NCBI GenBank assembly: GCA_020634615.1 | Contig: JACKBI010000013.1 | Span: forward strand, 138,786-202,785 | DNA: 64,000 nt | Origin: Anaerolineales bacterium | GTDB taxonomy: Bacteria; Chloroflexota; Anaerolineae; JAAEKA01 | Direction: 5' to 3' | Part shown: positions 33,566-42,776 of the stretch, in pieces | Position numbering within the stretch: position 1 is the first letter of the stretch | Layout: each line of letters begins with the position of its first letter | Program-made: the position numbers and the translations under genes | The notes under the pieces: model-generated | Seen by the model: the letters and a program-made list of their open reading frames with translations, nothing else | Databases searched by the model: none | Told to the model about the DNA's origin: nothing

Positions 33566-35998
33566 CTAGACGATGTCCGCTCCAGCCATGGGAACCTGGA
33601 TGTCCCAGTCCACTGCATGCAGGCGCGGTGCAAGCTGACCGGCCCGGGTCAGCTCGACCAGCGTCAATGAACTGGCCAGGAGCTGTGCCAGAATCGCATC
33701 GATTCCTTCCGTTGGTACACCATAGTACATAAAATTGATGGGGGTAAGATTTGCGAGCAGGACCAGATCGCGGCTCAACTTGCCCGCCGGATGGTCGATT
33801 TCGATGCGAATACGCCTGCCAAAGGGTTTTCCACTTTGAGGGTCCAGAAATTCCTCCGTTGACACGCTGGCAGGAAAGCCGCCGATGCTGGGGGAACCAT
33901 CGGTGAGGATAGTGTCCAGCCAGGCGGAAACGGCCGCGAACTCAACGGTTTTGCTTGAGCCGGATGCCAGAATCAGCTGCCTTGACGTGGCCGTCAGCAG
34001 CCACTGCTCCAGTTCCTGCGGCTGCAACACGCTGGTCCCTGTCACGCCGATGATCATGTCCAGTTTTTGGCGACGGGCTTCCGGCAGATCGGTGAAGTTG
34101 GCAACTTCCAGGATGGACTGCGTTTGCTCAGCGCTCTCGTTGGCTCTGAGATCGAGCCCACAGAGCTGGACAGTGGGCGACTTGAGGCGTGTCGACAGAC
34201 CGCTCATGAGACAGCGGCCGATGTTGCCGCGCGAGCCAATCACGAGGCAGTTTCGTCGGTTCAAGGTCTGGCCGGCTGCGTGCAGCGTGTTTTCGATGGC
34301 GTTCAGTACGGTGTCGGCTACGTCTTGTGCTTCGGTGTGGGTCTTGAGGCGTGAGCGCGCGATCGACAGCGCGGGGAATGCCAGCCGTCCGTGGCGCTCA
34401 TCGACCCGCGCCAGGCGATCATAGCCGCTGCGCGTGTGCTCCACCGTGCCCAGCAACGTAGTTTCCAACGCATTCTGCAATGGGCGACTATCCGATGAGG
34501 TCAGGCCGAATTGTTCGAACGTCTCGGCGACGGTCTTGTGCTGCAAGCTGAGCTCGTTCAGCACGGGCGAAAGGTATCCGCCATCTTCGATGATCACGCA
34601 GCGCTCGTCATCGGCGGCGGCACGCGCGAGCTGGCGAAAGAACTCGGCAACAGCGACGGTTTGCATCGCTTCCAGATAGCGCGGCCGGCTGTGAGCGAGA
34701 CTCTGCTTCAGGTCTTCGTGATCCTGAAGCTCAGAGTAGCGATTCGACAGCTCATAGCGGCCTTCGACCGTGCCTGGCTGCGGGACATTGTCCAGCGCCA
34801 GGCAGCGAAATTCGTTGGCCGGCAGCTCCAGCAGCGCGTTCAGGTAGTCGTCTGGCACCTCGCCGCTGTAGACTACGAACAGGGTCGTCAGATCTTTGCA
34901 GCCCAGCCTGCGCAGCGCATCGATCAGCCCGAGCACTTCGGCTGTGATGTGGTGGATCAGAAACACCTTGACGCCGGCCAACGGCAGTTTCTCCAGCGCC
35001 GCTGCCACCTGTGAGGTCGTAACAGGCATGCGGTCGAGGTAAACTGAAAGATCGGCCTGGGGACGGCGCTCACCCAGGCTGAGATTTAGCACGCGGCCAA
35101 GCTGGGAGACGGTGACATAGAGCACCATGTCGTCGCTGCGTATTTTCAGGACGCGCCCGGAGGTAACCACACGGCGCACACGCCGGTCCTCGAAGACCAC
35201 CAGCACGTGCTTGAGCAGGCGGTCCAGCTCTTTTGGTTCGCTTTCCAGAATGCGCGGCACCAGATCGGCGGTCCAATAGACAGAGACACGATCCAGATCG
35301 GCGAACTCATTTTTCGCAAGCTGGGCAAACATGTGGCTGTAAGGATTGCGCAGTTCGGAGAACGAACGGTGGCCGCGCTCAGCCTGGCGCCTGATCCAGG
35401 CCTGAAGACTCAGTGCGATGCGTGTCGAACCGACGATGAAGCTCCATTGGTTCAGATCGACTTTGACGTGTGGCAAGCTGGCAAGGTCGCTGCGCGGATT
35501 GGCCAGATCTTCGACCGAAAGGAGCAACCAGTAGTCGCCGTCCGCACTCGCTGTGTCCAGCTGTTCCATCACCAGTCGCTGACCCTGAATGCCTGCCGTG
35601 CCTTGCTCATCGAAATCGAACACCAGCGCCTTGGCCTGGGCGCCCGGTCCGGGAAACAGACTGGCTCGGTGGTCACCCTGATGAAGCGTGCCCAGCGCAG
35701 TGCGCAGGCTGTAATGCAGGCGGTCAGGGTCTTCGATTGCCGCCAGCATTGGCCCGCGCTCACCGCGCACGGCGACATGCGATATCCGCAGAACGTCGAT
35801 CAGTTCGGGATTTTCGCGCGGCTTCAGCGGGCGACGGACATAAATGTCCGCGAATTGGGCTCGTACTTGTTCCGCGATCATCTCGCACAGGTCATATGAC
35901 AGCACCGAGAGGCCGTGAAACAGTGGAATGTTTGTAGTGTCCAGAACCGACTGATCGCTGTCGGGGCTGTCGACGATATATTCGATAATGGTGATCAC
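33566..35998 (-). CDS. large protein with S-adenosylhomocysteine-hydrolase-like C-terminal half
   Basis: An 810-aa soluble protein. Residues from about 425 resemble SAHH: LEAMQTVAVAEFFRQL, CVIIEDGGYLSPVLNEL, FPALSIARSRLKTHTEAQDVADTVLNAI, and a nucleotide-binding turn CLVIGSRGNIGRCLMSGL near residue 590. A strand with DLRANES follows, and MIIGVTGTSVLQPQELEQWL sits where SAHH has its second NAD-contacting segment. The N-terminal 400 residues match nothing I recognise, though GVKVFLIHHITAEVLGLIDALRRLG recalls the SAHH substrate domain. Classical SAHH is about 430 aa. Hydrolase activity is not assured, and an NAD-binding sensor or regulator is possible. It is a single gene, divergent from dnaE. 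Confidence 0.65.
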   Translation of the reverse strand: MITIIEYIVDSPDSDQSVLDTTNIPLFHGLSVLSYDLCEMIAEQVRAQFADIYVRRPLKPRENPELIDVLRISHVAVRGERGPMLAAIEDPDRLHYSLRTALGTLHQGDHRASLFPGPGAQAKALVFDFDEQGTAGIQGQRLVMEQLDTASADGDYWLLLSVEDLANPRSDLASLPHVKVDLNQWSFIVGSTRIALSLQAWIRRQAERGHRSFSELRNPYSHMFAQLAKNEFADLDRVSVYWTADLVPRILESEPKELDRLLKHVLVVFEDRRVRRVVTSGRVLKIRSDDMVLYVTVSQLGRVLNLSLGERRPQADLSVYLDRMPVTTSQVAAALEKLPLAGVKVFLIHHITAEVLGLIDALRRLGCKDLTTLFVVYSGEVPDDYLNALLELPANEFRCLALDNVPQPGTVEGRYELSNRYSELQDHEDLKQSLAHSRPRYLEAMQTVAVAEFFRQLARAAADDERCVIIEDGGYLSPVLNELSLQHKTVAETFEQFGLTSSDSRPLQNALETTLLGTVEHTRSGYDRLARVDERHGRLAFPALSIARSRLKTHTEAQDVADTVLNAIENTLHAAGQTLNRRNCLVIGSRGNIGRCLMSGLSTRLKSPTVQLCGLDLRANESAEQTQSILEVANFTDLPEARRQKLDMIIGVTGTSVLQPQELEQWLLTATSRQLILASGSSKTVEFAAVSAWLDTILTDGSPSIGGFPASVSTEEFLDPQSGKPFGRRIRIEIDHPAGKLSRDLVLLANLTPINFMYYGVPTEGIDAILAQLLASSLTLVELTRAGQLAPRLHAVDWDIQVPMAGADIV

Positions 35999-36183
35999 CT
36001 CCAGACGTCAGGACGGGTTGTCCCTGATTGGTAGCGGGTCTTGTGGTAATCAAGATACACCTGGTTCCGGCAGCAAGTCAAGTTGCCAGGAGCCGCAAAG
36101 CCGCTTTAACGATCAATCTTAAAACCCTTCGGCGCCTGGCTGAAGGCCACCTGCGAAGGCTAGCAGGCGCGCTGTATCCATGG

Positions 36184-36189
36184 TATAAT
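36184..36189 (+). promoter_or_regulatory. probable -10 element for dnaE
   Basis: TATAAT with only a weak TAGCAG 17 bp upstream. The start point would be near 36196, which rules out the in-frame ATG at 36188 and supports the dnaE start at 36236. Confidence 0.55.
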
Positions 36190-36235
36190 GCTGCCCCGTT
36201 TTCCGTCACCACTGCTGAAAAACTATTTGCCACTC

Positions 36236-39200
36236 ATGTACCAGACCGACGATTTCGTCCATCTTCATGTTCATTCAGAGTTTTCGCTCCTCGACGGCCT
36301 TGGCCGGGTCGACAAGCTGGTGGAGCGCGCCAAGGCCCTGGGGCAGCCCGCGCTGGCCTTGACCGACCACGGTACGATGCATGGCGTGATTCCGTTCTTT
36401 CGCGCATGCAAATCAGCCGGGATTCGTCCGGTGATCGGCGTTGAGGCGTACATGACCCGCTGGGGGCGCCCGATGACAGGCCGCGATTCGGTCGATGACA
36501 AGGATCGCCATCACCTGCTGCTGCTGGCCCAGAACCAGACGGGCTATCGCAATCTCCTCAAGATATGTTCTGACGCACAACTCGAAGGCTACTACTACAA
36601 GCCGCGCATCGACGCTGAGTATCTGGCTGCCAACGCCGAGGGGCTAATCTGTACCACAGGCTGTCTGGCGGCTGAGCTGCCCAGCCTGCTCAATCCGGAA
36701 AAAGGCGCTCTGCCTCAGGAGCGGCTGGCACTGGACCGGCTGCACTGGTATCTCGATGTGTTTGGCAAGGACCGTTTCTTTATCGAGCTGCAGGAACACG
36801 ATATCCCGGCGCTGCAAACGGTCAACAAGACACTGGTTGACTGGTCAGCGCGCTATGACGTGGGCATGATAGCAACCAACGATGTTCATTACGTCGAAGC
36901 GCGCGACGCTGCCTACCACGATGTGCTGCTGTGTGTGCAGACCGGCTCGCTGGTGCAGGCCAGCGACCGGATGCGTATGTCGGGCGGAAGCTATTATCTC
37001 AAGAGCGGTCAGGAGATGCGCGATATTTTCCGCCCGTTGGTGAATCTGCCGGAAAGCGCGTTTACCAACACCCTGCGGATCGCCGAGATGTGTGATGTCG
37101 ATCTGGAGGACAAGAGCTTCCACTTGCCCGACACCGATATTCCGGAAGGTCATACCTACGAGAGCTATCTGCGCCAGATGACCGATGAGGGGCTGCGCTG
37201 GCGTTACGGGGCGCGGGCAGATGACCCGGATGTGCAGGCGCGCAAGGAACACGAACTGAAGATCATCCACCAGATGGGCTTCGACGTCTACTTCCTGATC
37301 GTCGCAGATCTTTGCTTGTACGCGCGCGGCCGCGGCATCTGGTACAACGTACGCGGCTCCGGGGCTGGTTCGATCGTAGCCTATTCGGTGGGTATCACGG
37401 GCATCGACCCGCTGGTGAATAACCTGGTTTTCGAGCGCTTCCTGAACCCCGGTCGTGTCACCATGCCCGACTTCGATCTTGACTTCCCCGACGACCAGCG
37501 CGAGGAAATGATCCGCTACACCATCGCCAAGTATGGCGCGGATCACGTGGCGCAGATCGTGAGTTTCGGACGCATGAAGGCCCGCGCGGCAGTGCGCGAT
37601 GTGGGCCGGGCGTTGGACGTGCCGCTGGACGAAGTGGACCGGATCGCCAAGCTGATCCCGGCTATTCCTGGCAAGCCGGTGACCATCGAGCAGGCGCTGG
37701 GGCGTGATGCCAAAAAGCCGGATCTTGTCGTGCCTGACATGGTGACGGAGTATGAGTCGCACGACTACGTCCGGGAACTGCTGGACAATGCGATGGCGCT
37801 GGAAGGTGTGGCGCGACATTCCAGCACGCACGCCGCAGCGGTTATCGTCACCGATCAGCCGCTGACCACCTACCTGCCGGTGATGCGGCCGCAGAAAGCG
37901 GTGATCACCGAGGCGGTGACGCAGTTCGAGTTCCCGATCTGTGAGAGCATCGGTCTGCTGAAGGTCGATTTCCTGGGGCTGTCGACGCTGACGGTCATGC
38001 GCGAGGCGACACGTATCATCCGCGAGCGGCATGGGGTTGAGTTCACGCTGGACAACATTCCGCTGGACGACGAGGAGAGCTACAAGCTGCTTTCCAGCGG
38101 CGAAGTGTCCGGGGTATTTCAGGTAGAAGGCGCCGGCTTGCGTCGCATGCTGCAAGACATGCAGCCCAGCGAGTTCAATCACATCGTGGCCGCCATCAGC
38201 CTCTATCGCCCCGGCCCAATGGATTTTATCCCCGAATATATCGCTGTGATGCACGGTCGCAAGGAAGCGGAATATGTCCATCCGGTGTTGGAGCCGATCC
38301 TGGGTGAGACCTACGGCATTTGCGTCTACCAGGAACAGGTCATCCGGTTGTTAACCGACATCGCCGGCTACACGGCGGGCGAAGCGGACAACGTACGCCG
38401 TGGCATCAGCAAGAAATCTGAGAAGGTGCTGATCCAGCATCGCGAGATTTTTGCCGAAGGATCGAAGGCGCGGGTAGGGCTGACGCGTAAGGAGGCCGAT
38501 GCCATTTGGGACGCGCTGATGGGGTTTGCGCGTTACGGCTTCAATCGTGCCCATGCCGCCGATTATGCGGTGATCACCGTCCAAACGGCCTATCTCAAGG
38601 CGCATTACCCGCTGGAATACATGGCAGCCATGTTGCAGGTGGAGCGCGACAACAGCGAGAAAGTCGCCTACTACATCACCGATTCGCGCCGCATGGGCAT
38701 CGAGGTGCTGGCGCCCGACATCAACGCCAGCGGCATGGATTTCGTGGTCGAGCAACATGGCGAGGACATGCCGCCGCCGGTGGGCAAGGATTCACGCATC
38801 AGCTACACCTTCCCGATTCCGCCAGGCGCAGCCATTCGCTACGGTCTGGCTGCTATCAAGAACGTCGGCGAGGGATCGGTGCAGGCAATTCTCGATGCCC
38901 GCCAGGACGGCGGCGCGTTCAAGACTCTGGAAGACTTCTGCCAGCGTGTCGATCTGCGCAAGGTTGGCAAAAAGGCGCTGGAGTGTCTGATCAAGGTCGG
39001 CGCGTTGGACCAGTTTGGCCGGCGGGCGCAACTGCTGGACGCCATGGATCAGATGATCGGCATCAGCAAGACAGGGCACGAGGCGGAAGAGGCTGGCCAG
39101 CTTACGATGTTCGATCTGTTTGGCGGGGCTGCTGCGACTGCGCCGGCCAGCCTGCGGCTGAAAGATGTGCCGCCCATGTCGCCCAAAGAGCGTCTGGCGC

Positions 39201-40252
39201 TCGAGAAGGAGCTGCTGGGCGTCTTCGTCTCTTCGCATCCATTGCAGCAGATGACCGTCGATCTGACGGGGATCATCACCTGCTTCTGCGGCGACATCGA
39301 CGAAACTTATGCCGGCAAGAACGTGGTATTGGCCGGCAACGTGGTGCGCATCAACGAGATTACCACCAAGAAGGGCGCCAAGATGGCCTTCGTCACGTTG
39401 GAAGACTTGCAGGGCCAGTGCGACATGGTGGTATTTCCCAAGGTCTGGGAGGCGACCCGCGACAAGTGGCAACAGGACAAGATCGTTTTGGTGCGCGGCA
39501 AGGCGGACAAGCGTGGCGAGCAGATGACGGTGATCTGTGATGAGGTCCAGGACTACGTGATGCGCGCCATCGATCTTGGCGGTGACGCTGACAACTCTGC
39601 CCGCCTGCCCGTTCAGCCTGAGTTCGTCGATGCGAACGGCAGCGCAAGATCCGCCGCGCCCTTCGCCTCACCGGCGCGACTCGCCGAGGAGGAAGTGGAC
39701 TACGACACCTCTTCATCGGAGAGCGACAACCCGTTTGCGCTGGAAGAACCGGACTGGTTGCGCGAAGCGCCGGCGATGTGGGAGGATGGGGGCGGAAGGG
39801 AAAAGAAGGAAACGGGGGAGGCGACGAAAGCGAGTGAAGCAAGTGAAACAAGGGAAACGGTGGTCACTGCGCGGGCAGGTGAGCTGATAGTTGCTGAAAC
39901 TGAACCTGATCTGACTGATCACCGATTACCGGTCATCGATCACCAGCCACCAGTTGCTGACGACCGATCACCGATCACGGATCACCGATTACCTGTTCCT
40001 GCGCGGCAGCCCGTCGAGGTGTGTGTCACAGTCCATCGCTCTCACGACGTCGAGCGCGACAAGAAACTGCTGTCATGGGTGTATGATCTGCTGCGCGAGC
40101 AGCCCGGTCCCGATCGCTTCTGTGTCGTGCTGAAGAAAAACGGCAGTGCGCTGCGACTGGATTTCCCCAACGATACCACAGATTTCAACAACGAACTGCG
40201 TCAGCAGCTTGCCCGGCGGCTGGGAGATGCCAACGTCGAGGTCAGCGAATGA
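36236..40252 (+). CDS. dnaE: DNA polymerase III alpha subunit DnaE
   Basis: About 1338 aa. An N-terminal PHP domain (FVHLHVHSEFSLLDG, ALTDHGTMHG, GIRPVIGVEAYM) is followed by the polymerase core with the acidic triad region MPDFDLDFPDDQREEMI, then helix-hairpin-helix (GFARYGFNRAHAADYAVI) and an OB fold near residue 1028 (NVVLAGNVVRINEITTKKGAKM). Between the OB fold and a C-terminal domain (EVCVTVHRSHDVERDKKLL) lies an unusual linker of about 130 residues: acidic, then Lys/Glu-rich, then four 7-residue repeats such as TDHRLPV encoded by heptanucleotide repeats. It is the replicative polymerase. Confidence 0.96.
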   Translation: MYQTDDFVHLHVHSEFSLLDGLGRVDKLVERAKALGQPALALTDHGTMHGVIPFFRACKSAGIRPVIGVEAYMTRWGRPMTGRDSVDDKDRHHLLLLAQNQTGYRNLLKICSDAQLEGYYYKPRIDAEYLAANAEGLICTTGCLAAELPSLLNPEKGALPQERLALDRLHWYLDVFGKDRFFIELQEHDIPALQTVNKTLVDWSARYDVGMIATNDVHYVEARDAAYHDVLLCVQTGSLVQASDRMRMSGGSYYLKSGQEMRDIFRPLVNLPESAFTNTLRIAEMCDVDLEDKSFHLPDTDIPEGHTYESYLRQMTDEGLRWRYGARADDPDVQARKEHELKIIHQMGFDVYFLIVADLCLYARGRGIWYNVRGSGAGSIVAYSVGITGIDPLVNNLVFERFLNPGRVTMPDFDLDFPDDQREEMIRYTIAKYGADHVAQIVSFGRMKARAAVRDVGRALDVPLDEVDRIAKLIPAIPGKPVTIEQALGRDAKKPDLVVPDMVTEYESHDYVRELLDNAMALEGVARHSSTHAAAVIVTDQPLTTYLPVMRPQKAVITEAVTQFEFPICESIGLLKVDFLGLSTLTVMREATRIIRERHGVEFTLDNIPLDDEESYKLLSSGEVSGVFQVEGAGLRRMLQDMQPSEFNHIVAAISLYRPGPMDFIPEYIAVMHGRKEAEYVHPVLEPILGETYGICVYQEQVIRLLTDIAGYTAGEADNVRRGISKKSEKVLIQHREIFAEGSKARVGLTRKEADAIWDALMGFARYGFNRAHAADYAVITVQTAYLKAHYPLEYMAAMLQVERDNSEKVAYYITDSRRMGIEVLAPDINASGMDFVVEQHGEDMPPPVGKDSRISYTFPIPPGAAIRYGLAAIKNVGEGSVQAILDARQDGGAFKTLEDFCQRVDLRKVGKKALECLIKVGALDQFGRRAQLLDAMDQMIGISKTGHEAEEAGQLTMFDLFGGAAATAPASLRLKDVPPMSPKERLALEKELLGVFVSSHPLQQMTVDLTGIITCFCGDIDETYAGKNVVLAGNVVRINEITTKKGAKMAFVTLEDLQGQCDMVVFPKVWEATRDKWQQDKIVLVRGKADKRGEQMTVICDEVQDYVMRAIDLGGDADNSARLPVQPEFVDANGSARSAAPFASPARLAEEEVDYDTSSSESDNPFALEEPDWLREAPAMWEDGGGREKKETGEATKASEASETRETVVTARAGELIVAETEPDLTDHRLPVIDHQPPVADDRSPITDHRLPVPARQPVEVCVTVHRSHDVERDKKLLSWVYDLLREQPGPDRFCVVLKKNGSALRLDFPNDTTDFNNELRQQLARRLGDANVEVSE
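39917..39993 (+). repeat. heptanucleotide repeat inside dnaE
   Basis: Eleven consecutive 7-base units: GATCACC, GATTACC, GGTCATC, GATCACC, AGCCACC, AGTTGCT, GACGACC, GATCACC, GATCACG, GATCACC, GATTACC. Three units make 21 bases, so the reading frame gives a 7-residue repeat (TDHRLPV, IDHQPPV, ADDRSPI, TDHRLPV). The frame is maintained. Confidence 0.85.
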
Positions 40253-40289
40253 ACGCCTTATCACCTGCTGTTATCGCCAGGAGCGTATT

Positions 40290-42530
40290 ATGCCCCGAGT
40301 CTTGAAGATCATTGGCGTCATTGCCCTGATCAACGTTATTGTCCTTGTACTGTTGCTGGTTGTTGCAGCCATCATGCCGGAGCCAGCGGATCCGCCCATT
40401 GACATGGCCAACCACGGCGCCGGTTCCAGCAGCGTCGAGCCGTCCTACTCCGGCCTGCAGCGCGCCTGGCCGGCCAGCAACGAGCCGGCCGACAACCCAA
40501 CGACGCCTGAGAAGGCCGCGCTGGGCAAGTTGCTCTTCTTCGACCCACTGCTGTCTGAGAACAACAACATGGCCTGTGCGACCTGCCATCACCCTGACCT
40601 GGGGTTCGGCGACGGCCAGCCGGTAGCCAGCGGACCGTCCGGCCCGCTGACTCGCAACACACCGACATTGTGGAACGTCGACTATGTGCAGAAGCTGTTC
40701 TGGGACGGACGTATGGACTCGCTGGAGTCGCAGGTCAACTTCCCGCTGACGCACCCTAATGAGATGGGCGTCAGCGATATCGCGGCGCTGGAGGCCGAGC
40801 TGCGCGCCAACCCGGAGTATGTGGCCCTGTTCGACGCGGCCTTCGGCGGCGGTGAGCAGGCGGTCACAGCTGACAACATGGCGCGCGCGCTGGCCGCCTT
40901 TCAGCGCACGCTATTGAGCCAGAACAGCCAATTCGACCGCTACGCGGCGGGCAACTTCGACGCGCTGACACCGCAGCAGCGCCGCGGGCTGGCTCTGTTC
41001 CGCTCCGGCGCAACCCGCTGCTTCGAGTGCCACAGCGCGCCGACCTTTGCCAGCGACACCTTTCGCGTCGTCGGCGTGCCCAGCGACGATCCCGGCCGCG
41101 CCGGCGTGACGCCCGACGGCCAACAGGGCGCGTTCAAGGTGCCCACGCTACGCAACATCGCATTGACCGCGCCGTATATGCACAACGGATCGCTGGCAAC
41201 ACTGGAGGATGTGGTCAACTTCTACGCCGACGGCGGCGGGCACGCCTTCGGCGTCGACAACGTGGATGTGTTCGTCAACGGCTTCGATCTCAACGACCAG
41301 GAGCGGTCCGATCTGGTGGCGTTCCTTTATGCACTGACCGACGAGTGGAGCCTGCCCGCGCTGCCGGAAGCGGTTCCATCTGGTCTGCCAGTGGTGCAGC
41401 GCCTCGAAAACCCGGCGCGTGCACAGGCGTTTGCCATCAACCGCGGCGGCGGCGGCGAGACAGCAGCGCCCCACGATCCTACAACTATCACGGTCCAGAA
41501 CGGCGAGTCGATCCAGACGGCCATCGACCGCGCCCAGCCGGGCGACACCGTGCTGATCCCCTACGGCACCTACCACGAAACGGTCGCCGTGGACATCAGC
41601 GATCTGACCATCGAGGGCATTCCCAACGAACAGGGCGAGTGGCCGGTTCTCGACGGCGAGTTCAAGCTGGCCGACGGCTTTGTGGCGTCGGGCAACAACT
41701 TTGCGCTGGGCAAGCTGGCAGTGAAGAATTACAACGACAACGGCGTCCTGGTGGAAGGGGCGACTGGTGTCCACATCTACGACGTGTACGCCGAGCGGAC
41801 GGGCACCTACGGCATCTATCCGGTACGCAGCACCAACGTTCTGGTGGAGCGGGTCGAGGTGACTGGCGTCGAGGACGCCGGCATCTACGTCGGCCAATCG
41901 GAGAACGCGGTCGTGCGCGACTGCATGGCCCATGGCAATGTGGCCGGCATCGAACTTGAGAACACGCTCAACGGCGAGGTGACCAACTGCCACGCCTACA
42001 ACAACACGGCCGGCGTGCTGGTCTTCGTGCTACCGCAGTTGACATCGAAGATCTCGTCTAATACCCGCATTCATGGCAACCTGATCGAGAGCAACAACCT
42101 GGAAAACTTCGCGCGCGGCGGCGTGGTGAGCTTTGTGCCGCCGGGCATCGGTGTGCTGCTGCTGGGCGCCGACAACGCCGAGGTGTACGAAAACGTGATC
42201 AAGGACAACAAGACGGGCGGCATCGGTGTTTACAGCCTGACGCGAACGGGGGTGTTCGAGCCTAACGAACTGGACGTGGGGCCGCTGCCCGAAGGCAACC
42301 AGATCTACGACAACATCCTGGTCAACAACGGATATGACCCGGACACGTTCCTGACCGATCTGGGCATCTCCGGTGCTGACATCATCTGGGACGGCTCCGG
42401 CGCCAACAATACGTTCGACCAGCCGGGCGCAAGCTCATTCCCGCCTATCCTGCCCAAGAGCAGTTGGCCGACGTTCCTGCACCGTGCCTATGACAACATT
42501 CTCAACTTCGCGGTGGAGCAGTTGATGTAG
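40290..42530 (+). CDS. cytochrome c peroxidase-like domain fused to parallel beta-helix
   Basis: A 746-aa exported protein. The N-terminal span is LKIIGVIALINVIVLVLLLVVAAIM. Residues about 60-355 are a di-haem peroxidase/MauG-type domain with haem-binding CATCH and CFECH, plus LGKLLFFDPLLSENNNMACATC, LWNVDYVQKLFWDGRM, FKVPTLRNIALTAPYMHNGS and LVAFLYALTDEW. From about 400 a right-handed beta-helix follows with repeats such as TVQNGESIQTAIDRAQPGDTVLIPYGTYHE and stacked N/G/V rungs. The ATG at 40290 has CAGGAG seven bases upstream. Substrate is unknown; the helix may bind a polysaccharide or position an oxidisable target. Confidence 0.9.
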   Translation: MPRVLKIIGVIALINVIVLVLLLVVAAIMPEPADPPIDMANHGAGSSSVEPSYSGLQRAWPASNEPADNPTTPEKAALGKLLFFDPLLSENNNMACATCHHPDLGFGDGQPVASGPSGPLTRNTPTLWNVDYVQKLFWDGRMDSLESQVNFPLTHPNEMGVSDIAALEAELRANPEYVALFDAAFGGGEQAVTADNMARALAAFQRTLLSQNSQFDRYAAGNFDALTPQQRRGLALFRSGATRCFECHSAPTFASDTFRVVGVPSDDPGRAGVTPDGQQGAFKVPTLRNIALTAPYMHNGSLATLEDVVNFYADGGGHAFGVDNVDVFVNGFDLNDQERSDLVAFLYALTDEWSLPALPEAVPSGLPVVQRLENPARAQAFAINRGGGGETAAPHDPTTITVQNGESIQTAIDRAQPGDTVLIPYGTYHETVAVDISDLTIEGIPNEQGEWPVLDGEFKLADGFVASGNNFALGKLAVKNYNDNGVLVEGATGVHIYDVYAERTGTYGIYPVRSTNVLVERVEVTGVEDAGIYVGQSENAVVRDCMAHGNVAGIELENTLNGEVTNCHAYNNTAGVLVFVLPQLTSKISSNTRIHGNLIESNNLENFARGGVVSFVPPGIGVLLLGADNAEVYENVIKDNKTGGIGVYSLTRTGVFEPNELDVGPLPEGNQIYDNILVNNGYDPDTFLTDLGISGADIIWDGSGANNTFDQPGASSFPPILPKSSWPTFLHRAYDNILNFAVEQLM

Positions 42531-42588
42531 CGGCCGATCTATGCTTGCTCCGGCCGATCTCCGACCGAGCCGCTCCGCTCATTTCCTG

Positions 42589-42643
42589 CTCTGGCCGGTC
42601 TGCGACCGAGCCAGCACCGGACTCGGTCGGAGACCGGTCAGAG
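42589..42643. repeat. inverted repeat, GGCCGGTCTGCGACCG family, copy 2
   Basis: CTCTGGCCGGTCTGCGACCGAG (42589-42610; 22 bp) pairs with 42622-42643 with two mismatches and an 11-nt loop. A partial third arm (CGGCCGATCTCCGACCGAGC) lies at 42551-42570. The 16-bp core equals that at 32083-32098. Confidence 0.8.
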
Positions 42644-42715
42644 CGAGGAACTGTGAGAGATCTGTTCAGGGCAACGAGTACTGCCAGCGCTGTCTGAAGT
42701 CGTTAGCTGAAAACA

Positions 42716-42750
42716 AAGGACTGCCGGTCTGTGAGGCACCGGCAGTCCTT
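42716..42750. terminator. bidirectional terminator between convergent genes
   Basis: AAGGACTGCCGGT (42716-42728) and ACCGGCAGTCCTT (42738-42750) form a perfect 13-bp stem with a 9-nt loop, flanked by an A-rich left side and a T-rich right side. It serves the peroxidase fusion (+) and the SIMPL gene (-). Confidence 0.85.
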
Positions 42751-42776
42751 CTGTTCTGTAGATACTGACCAGGGAG

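Noticed and set aside
36845..38281. Minus-strand open frame of 478 codons inside dnaE.
   Set aside because: Fully antisense to the conserved polymerase core; no domain is recognised.
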